Positions 6,163 to 10,372 of a DNA stretch of 10,372 nucleotides are shown here, one piece after another. Both the position numbers and the translations under genes were made by a program. Position 1 is the first letter of the stretch; each line of letters starts with the position of its first letter. The stretch is from M55B157 sp964626275 (GTDB lineage: Bacteria > Actinomycetota > Actinomycetes > S36-B12). Below the pieces are notes generated by a model, which saw only the letters and a list, made by a program, of their open reading frames with translations, did not search any database and was not told where the DNA came from. Where the stretch lies: NCBI GenBank assembly GCA_964626275.1, contig CAZVCZ010000056.1:1-10372 (forward strand). The letters are read 5' to 3'.

Positions 6163-6543
6163 ATGGTGAACATGAATATGCGTCGTCGTGCACGCGGGGA
6201 TCAAGGCAACACGATCGTGGAGTTGATGTTCGCCATCCCCGCGCTGCTGCTCGTCCTTCTCGCCCTGTTCTGGCTGTCCATGCTCGGGCTATCACAGGCC
6301 CGAGCGGCTGATCTCGCTCAACAGGCAGCACGATCGCTCGCACGCGATGCGGATATGACCGTCATCGATGATCTCGTCGATCGGCTGCTGCCGGGGGCTG
6401 CAGTCACCTCGACAGGGAACGCGGACACGGTCGAAGCTGTCGTCACCCAGGAGGTGTCCGCACCTGTCCCGATCCTGTCGGGGATGTCGATCACTGTTCG
6501 AGCGTCAGCGACAGCCGCCCGTGAACCGGGTGTCGGGCCATGA
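6163..6543 (+). CDS. TadE-like pseudopilin
   Basis: The 126-residue product is a TadE-like protein (compare Rv3655c). After a basic start (MRRRARGDQG) comes the prepilin cleavage site G15|NTIVE with Glu20 at +5, then a long hydrophobic helix (about 21-44). A soluble alpha/beta tail follows. TadE-type pseudopilins are processed by the prepilin peptidase and support Flp pilus biogenesis at the membrane. The ATG at 6163 is preferred over the GTG at 6157 because AGGAGGT (6150-6156) is 6 nt from the ATG but practically touches the GTG; ATGs at 6172 and 6178 are also possible. The gap to the preceding gene is 32 bp. Its TGA overlaps the ATG of the next gene as ATGA, so they are translationally coupled. 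Confidence 0.88.
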   Translation: MVNMNMRRRARGDQGNTIVELMFAIPALLLVLLALFWLSMLGLSQARAADLAQQAARSLARDADMTVIDDLVDRLLPGAAVTSTGNADTVEAVVTQEVSAPVPILSGMSITVRASATAAREPGVGP

Positions 6544-6923
6544 CTTGTATCCGTGACGACCGCGGCGCAGGCACGGTCCTCACCCTCGCGCTCATGCCGA
6601 TCGCCCTGATCGGCATCGCCATGCTCTGGGTGTTCGTCGACCTCGCCATGGTGCGAACGAAGGCCGCCGGTGCCGCTGACTTGGCAGCACTCGCGGGTGC
6701 CCCCTACGTGCTCGAATCCCCGGATCGTGCGTGCGAGGTGGCTGCGCAGATTGCCGCACGCAACGACGCGGCCCTCGTGATGTGCGAGATCGACGGGCTC
6801 GACATCACCGTCGAGACGCTCATCCACTCGCAGGGGATAGCCGCCCGGTTTGCGGGATGGATCGGCGTGGAGTTGCCGGGCGTCCGCCATCGTGCCCGGG
6901 CTGGCTTCGCGGGTGGGCTGTGA
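6540..6923 (+). CDS. TadE-like protein of the helicase/secretion neighbourhood
   Basis: The 127-residue protein fits the Rv3654c-type family, named for lying between Tad secretion genes and a DEAD/DEAH helicase, exactly the situation here. A short charged N-terminus (TCIRDDRGAG) precedes a hydrophobic helix (about 12-36), then KAAGAADLAALAGA (41-54) and a pair of cysteines, Cys66 and Cys82, which are usual in the family and may form a disulphide outside the membrane. Unlike the two preceding genes it lacks the glutamate at +5 after the putative cleavage glycine (position 14 is Leu), so processing by prepilin peptidase is uncertain. Its start overlaps the preceding stop by 4 nt. The exact role is unknown; a minor pseudopilin or assembly partner is an inference. 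Confidence 0.85.
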   Translation: MTCIRDDRGAGTVLTLALMPIALIGIAMLWVFVDLAMVRTKAAGAADLAALAGAPYVLESPDRACEVAAQIAARNDAALVMCEIDGLDITVETLIHSQGIAARFAGWIGVELPGVRHRARAGFAGGL

Positions 6924-7054
6924 TGCGCCTCACGCATTCAGGACGCCGATGTCAGGTGCACGTTGCCAGACACGACCATAGAAGTCATCGAGCGGTAACC
7001 CCGAGCGAGTAGCAATGCAGATGTTGTTGCGAGAACCTTCACGAGAGGCTGACG
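6924..7054. other. intergenic stretch without recognised gene
   Basis: About 130 bases between the TadE-like gene and the small gene at 7055. It is noticeably less G/C-rich than its surroundings. A minus-strand frame runs through it to a stop at 6930, but its codon third positions are only about 56% G/C, unlike genuine genes here. I see no RNA structure and no clear promoter, though the small gene downstream should have one here. Confidence 0.4.
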
Positions 7055-7234
7055 TTGAACACCACGCAGGCGAACACCATCCTTGAGTCGTCGACCCCCG
7101 AGTATTCGCCGATTCCACTCACCGGGAGTTGGTTCGGTCGCTACGGCATGGGGCCCTACACCCTGCTCGGCCTCTACACGCCGTCCCCGGTTGCGCCGGA
7201 CGAGGTCGCCGAGCGCAGCGTCGCCGCTGCTTAA
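7055..7234 (+). CDS. unknown small protein, 59 residues
   Basis: I do not recognise this gene. A TTG codon at 7055 is preceded by GAGAGG (7043-7048) with 6-nt spacing, and no ATG or GTG is available upstream before an in-frame TAG at 7010. The frame encodes 59 residues ending in TAA. Third codon positions are G or C in 50 of 59 codons, as in the neighbouring genuine genes, which argues that it is coding. The product begins MNTTQANTILESSTPEYSPI, has a central glycine/aromatic segment GSWFGRYGMGPYTLLGLYTP (24-43) and an acidic-to-alanine tail PDEVAERSVAAA (48-59). There are no cysteines, no signal peptide and no convincing membrane helix. Its stop overlaps that of the convergent helicase gene by 3 bases. 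Function is unknown; a peptide precursor or a small regulatory partner would be speculation. Confidence 0.65.
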   Translation: MNTTQANTILESSTPEYSPIPLTGSWFGRYGMGPYTLLGLYTPSPVAPDEVAERSVAAA

Positions 7235-9531
7235 CCCAGCAGCACGTCCAACAGCCTTACCGCTCCCTGCTTGTCCAGCGGGTCGTTGCCATTCCCGCAC
7301 TTGGGGGATTGGATGCACGCGGGGCAGCCGTCTGTGCATCGGCAAGACGCTATGGTCGCCCGCGTTGCGGTCAGCCACTGCCGCGCGATCGTGAACGCCC
7401 GGTCGGCGAATCCGGCGCCGCCGGGATGGCCGTCGTAGACCATGACGGTGCAACGTTCGGTGTCCGGATGATGCGGGGTGGATACACCACCGATATCCCA
7501 TCGATCGCAGGATGCCAGCAGGGGCAGGATCCCGATCGAGGCATGCTCCGCGGCATGTGCGGCACCCGCGATGTCCTCCAGTTCGGTCAGGGCGGCCGAC
7601 GCTAATTGTTCGTTTGTCGCCGTCCACCACACTGCCCGCGTGCACAGACTCCGCTCGGGAAGATCCAGGCTCTCCTCGCCCAGGATCTCGCCGGTCGCGT
7701 AACGCCGTTTCACGAAACCGACTACCTGACTGGTGACCTCGACCTCGCCGCGGCTGAGTGTCGCCGGCCCCCAGTCCACCTGTTCATCAACCGACAGGAT
7801 CCGATAGTCCGCGACGTCAGCCGCGGTCGTGGAGTAGTCCGTGATGGTCGGCTCGAGGAAAGCGACATCCGCGTCGAGATCGAGTTCGCGGACGAGATAG
7901 CTGCTGCCCTGATGGACGTAGATGGCGCCGGTGTGCACGGTCGAATACGCGCGGCCTGCGTCGACGGTTCCGAGCAGTCGCCCTGTGTCGACTTCCACGA
8001 GTTGAACAGGCGATCCACTGCCACCTCTCAGGTCGATCAGGTCCGTCGCCGGCTCCCTTCGGGTGTAGTACCAACCGGTGGGCCGTCGCCTCAGCAGTCC
8101 CCGATCGGCCAGGATCGGTAGTAGTCCAGGTGCGGTCGAGCCAAACCATCGTTGGGCGTCGTCATCGGTGAGGGGAATCTCCGCAGCCGAGGCAGCCAGG
8201 TGCGGGCCCAGCAGATGGGGATTCTCCGGATCGGTCACCACGGCTTCCACCGGCTGGCCGAAGATCACCTCGGGATGGTCGAGCACGTATCGATCGAGGG
8301 GATCCTCCCGGGCAATGAAGACGCCGAGTGCGTCGCCGTGGGTGCGCCCGGCCCGACCCCACTGCTGCCAGAGCGACGCTCGGGTCCCGGGCCAGCCCGC
8401 GACGAGCACCGCATCGAGACCGGAGATGTCGATGCCGAGTTCGAGGGCATTGGTGGTCGCCACGGCGGTCAACTCACCGCTTCGAAGGGCTTGCTCGAGG
8501 GCCCGGCGTTCCTCGGGGAGGTAGCCCCCGCGATAGGCCGCGACCTGGTCCGGCAGCGAGGGGTCGACCTCGGCCAGGTCATCCTTCGCCAGCATGGCCG
8601 TGACCTCCGCTCCTCGCCGGGATCGCACGAAGGCCAGGCTGCGGACTCCTCGGACGGTGAGATCGGCGAGCAGGTCGGCCGTCTCGGGGATGACCGAGCG
8701 CCATCCGTCATCGGTGTCGGGCGGTTGCCACAGCACAGCGGAGAGCGCAGCGCGAGGTCCGGTGTCGGTGTCGATCACGGTCACCTCGTCGGTGGCGGCG
8801 CCGATGAGCCGGGCGAAGGCCGCCTCCGGCTCGGCCATGGTCGCCGAGGCGGCGAGCACGATCGGATCGGAGCCGTAGTGGGCGGCGAGTCGCCGCAGCC
8901 GACGCAGGACCAGCGAGACATGGGAGCCGAACACCCCGCGGTAGAGGTGTGCCTCGTCGACGATGATCGCCCGCAATCCCTTGAGGACACGTGACCATCC
9001 GCGGTGGCGGGGGAGCAGGGAATGGTGGATGAGATCGGGATTGGTGAGGATGTACTGGGCATGGGCGCGAACCCACCGCCGCTCGTCCACGGGGGTATCA
9101 CCGTCGTAGGTCGCCACTCGCAGCCCGGGGACGTCGAGATCGGTGAGCGACCGCCACTGGTCGTGGGCAAGGGCCTTCGTGGGGGCGAGGTAGAGAACGC
9201 TGGCCTGCTCGTCTCGTACCAGTTCGGTGAGTGCCGCGAGCCAGAGCGCCAGGGTCTTGCCGGAGGCGGTGCCGGTCGCGAGCAGGGTGTGTCGACCGGC
9301 ATGGGCGGCCTCCGCCGCCGCGACCTGGTGAGCCCAGGGGGCATCGATCCCACGTGCCCGAACGGCCTCGAGCAGGCTCGGGGCAATCCAGCTCGGCCAG
9401 TCGGCGACCTGGCCAGTTCGGGCGGGCAGGTGTTCGACGTGGCGTGCAGATCCGGGACCGGAGAGGACCTGCTCGAGGCTCCCCAGCCGACCGGTCTCCA
9501 TGACGGCGAGTATGCCCCGGCCCACTGTCAT
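7231..9531 (-). CDS. DEAD/DEAH-box helicase with DUF1998 zinc domain (MrfA/YprA-like)
   Basis: The 766-residue protein is a superfamily 2 helicase of the YprA/Rv3649 type, related to Bacillus MrfA, which acts in repair of mitomycin C damage. Seen in order: motif I ATGTASGKT (85-93), Ia LAPTKALAHDQW (115-126), Ib TNPDLIHH (163-170), motif II DEAH (192-195), motif III SAT (229-231), motif V TTNALELGIDIS (359-370), motif VI QQWGRAGR (389-396). The C-terminal DUF1998 region has VYDGHPGGAGFADRAF (698-713) and a cysteine cluster, Cys730, Cys732, Cys736, Cys739 and Cys745, likely to bind zinc. Length is normal. Two starts are possible: ATG at 9531 (weak AGGGA upstream) and ATG at 9501, which has CATACT 7 nt ahead and could be leaderless; both are compatible with the family. 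The MrfB exonuclease partner is not in the window. It converges on the Tad-like cluster, as in other Actinobacteria. Confidence 0.93.
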   Translation of the reverse strand: MTVGRGILAVMETGRLGSLEQVLSGPGSARHVEHLPARTGQVADWPSWIAPSLLEAVRARGIDAPWAHQVAAAEAAHAGRHTLLATGTASGKTLALWLAALTELVRDEQASVLYLAPTKALAHDQWRSLTDLDVPGLRVATYDGDTPVDERRWVRAHAQYILTNPDLIHHSLLPRHRGWSRVLKGLRAIIVDEAHLYRGVFGSHVSLVLRRLRRLAAHYGSDPIVLAASATMAEPEAAFARLIGAATDEVTVIDTDTGPRAALSAVLWQPPDTDDGWRSVIPETADLLADLTVRGVRSLAFVRSRRGAEVTAMLAKDDLAEVDPSLPDQVAAYRGGYLPEERRALEQALRSGELTAVATTNALELGIDISGLDAVLVAGWPGTRASLWQQWGRAGRTHGDALGVFIAREDPLDRYVLDHPEVIFGQPVEAVVTDPENPHLLGPHLAASAAEIPLTDDDAQRWFGSTAPGLLPILADRGLLRRRPTGWYYTRREPATDLIDLRGGSGSPVQLVEVDTGRLLGTVDAGRAYSTVHTGAIYVHQGSSYLVRELDLDADVAFLEPTITDYSTTAADVADYRILSVDEQVDWGPATLSRGEVEVTSQVVGFVKRRYATGEILGEESLDLPERSLCTRAVWWTATNEQLASAALTELEDIAGAAHAAEHASIGILPLLASCDRWDIGGVSTPHHPDTERCTVMVYDGHPGGAGFADRAFTIARQWLTATRATIASCRCTDGCPACIQSPKCGNGNDPLDKQGAVRLLDVLLG

Positions 9532-9578
9532 CGGCTCGTTCCCTGTGACCCCTAGGGACGGCCCAGCGTGAACGTGCG

Positions 9579-9615
9579 TAAACTGCGCCGAAGTTTCAGC
9601 GGGGTTACATAACCC
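9579..9615 (+). promoter_or_regulatory. putative hppA promoter and leader hairpin
   Basis: TAAACT (9579-9584) matches the TAnnnT -10 consensus and is the best such box in the 105-bp gap between the divergent helicase and hppA starts. Transcription would begin near 9591, giving a leader of roughly 45 nt that contains a small inverted repeat GGGTT-ACAT-AACCC (9602-9615) before the ribosome-binding site. The -35 region (GGACGG about 17 bp upstream) is poor. Confidence 0.4.
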
Positions 9616-9636
9616 GTCCGCCTGCCAAGGAGACCC

Positions 9637-10372
9637 ATGGACATCGAACTCTCGGGGATGAACTTCACCACCGTGGTGATCGTCGCCGTCATCTCTATCC
9701 TCGCCCTACTCGTGGGCTTCATCCTCGTGCGCGAGGTGTTGAGCAATGACGAGGGCACTCCCAAGATGAAGGAGATCGCCGCTGCGGTCCAGGAGGGCGC
9801 CTCGGCCTACCTCAGCCGGCAGTTCAAGACGCTCGCCATCTTCTCGGTGATCGTCTTCTTCGTGTTGTTCCTGCTCCCGGCTGAAACGACCAGCGAGCGG
9901 ATCGGTCGCTCCATCTTCTTCGTCGTCGGCGCGATTTTCTCCGGAATCACCGGCTACATGGGCATGTGGCTCGCTGTCCGCGGCAATGTCCGCGTCGCAG
10001 CTGCCGCGAAGGACGATGGTGAGCAGAAGGCCATGAAGATCGCCTTCCGCACCGGCGGCGTCGCGGGCATGTTCACCGTCGGTCTCGGTCTGTTCGGTGC
10101 GGCCCTCGTCGTGCTCGTCTACGCGGACGAGGCCCCGAAGGTCCTTGAGGGCTTCGGCTTCGGGGCCGCCCTGCTCGCCATGTTCATGCGAGTCGGCGGC
10201 GGCATCTTCACCAAGGCGGCGGACGTCGGCGCCGACCTCGTCGGCAAGGTCGAGCAGAACATCCCCGAGGACGACCCCCGCAACGCTGCGACGATCGCCG
10301 ACAACGTGGGCGACAACGTCGGCGACTGCGCCGGCATGGCGGCCGACCTTTTCGAGACCTATGCGGTGACCG
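9637..10372 (+). CDS. hppA: membrane-bound proton-pumping pyrophosphatase (partial)
   Basis: HppA hydrolyses pyrophosphate and pumps protons (or sodium) across the membrane. The frame is open to the end of the window, so only the first 245 residues are present. The ATG has AAGGAG 4 nt upstream. Hydrophobic helices are seen at about 9-31, 66-81, 92-114, 140-162 and 172-188. The family signature for substrate binding, FTKAADVGADLVGKVE (191-206), and the downstream DNVGDNVGDCAGMAADLFE (222-240) are intact. MKEIAAAVQEGASAYLSRQF (44-63) is the usual sequence after the first helix. The residue deciding K+ dependence lies beyond the window, so the subtype cannot be told. It diverges from the helicase gene. 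Such pumps let cells recover energy from pyrophosphate made in biosynthesis. Confidence 0.97.
   Translation, partial: MDIELSGMNFTTVVIVAVISILALLVGFILVREVLSNDEGTPKMKEIAAAVQEGASAYLSRQFKTLAIFSVIVFFVLFLLPAETTSERIGRSIFFVVGAIFSGITGYMGMWLAVRGNVRVAAAAKDDGEQKAMKIAFRTGGVAGMFTVGLGLFGAALVVLVYADEAPKVLEGFGFGAALLAMFMRVGGGIFTKAADVGADLVGKVEQNIPEDDPRNAATIADNVGDNVGDCAGMAADLFETYAVT

Noticed and set aside
6930..7118. minus-strand 62-codon frame with a vaguely integrase-like stretch
   Set aside because: Third-position G/C is only about 56% over the non-overlapping part, the rest is antisense to the small gene at 7055, and the resemblance to tyrosine recombinases is too short to support.
8152..8994. 280-codon plus-strand frame
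   Set aside because: It is the antisense shadow of the helicase gene, whose motifs are unmistakable on the minus strand.
7231..9531. helicase as part of an anti-phage defence system
   Set aside because: The DUF1998 helicase is of the repair-type YprA/MrfA lineage in its usual chromosomal neighbourhood; no nuclease, methylase or other defence partner is adjacent.

Overview
The window comes from the chromosome of a high-GC actinobacterium. Gene order, strongly G/C-rich third codon positions, leaderless-looking starts with TAnnnT -10 boxes and actinobacterial families (TadA-associated acidic protein, DUF4244 Flp-like prepilin, TadE-like pair beside a DEAD/DEAH helicase) all fit. A membrane pyrophosphatase and a three-subunit proton-translocating transhydrogenase suggest a Propionibacteriales-like or related lineage, but this is only a guess. 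Most of the window is core housekeeping DNA, and I see no defence island, phage, insertion sequence or CRISPR array.

Layout, left to right. Bases 1-128 (minus strand) carry tRNA-Ser(CGA) with an encoded CCA and a hairpin terminator behind it. Bases 163-1134 (minus) are a two-gene unit: an acidic TadA-associated protein followed by the tRNA adenosine deaminase tadA. Diverging from it is upp (1229-1867, plus), whose GTG start sits directly downstream of a -10 box. A strong inverted repeat separates upp from the convergent pntA1-pntA2-pntB operon (4745 to 1927, minus), which encodes the NAD(P) transhydrogenase. The operon shares a 42-bp divergent promoter region with a tocopherol-cyclase-like gene (4788-5789, plus).

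Bases 5933-6923 (plus) hold three small pilin-type genes: a DUF4244/Flp-like prepilin, a TadE-like pseudopilin and a TadE-like protein of the helicase/secretion neighbourhood. The Tad ATPase and membrane-platform genes that normally precede them in Actinobacteria are not here. A short convincing reading frame of unknown family (7055-7234, TTG start) follows and meets a large MrfA/YprA-type helicase gene (9531 to 7231, minus) tail to tail. The window ends inside hppA, a membrane-bound proton-pumping pyrophosphatase (9637 onward, plus).

Functionally the genes cover tRNA decoding (tRNA-Ser, TadA), pyrimidine salvage (Upp), redox and proton-motive-force coupling (Pnt, HppA), DNA repair (helicase) and a surface-pilus remnant or satellite cluster. 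The items most worth a second look are the unknown 59-residue protein, the orphan pilin cluster, the tocopherol-cyclase-like gene sharing an overlapping promoter with pnt, and an 8-bp palindrome CCCTAGGG found three times, always between genes.
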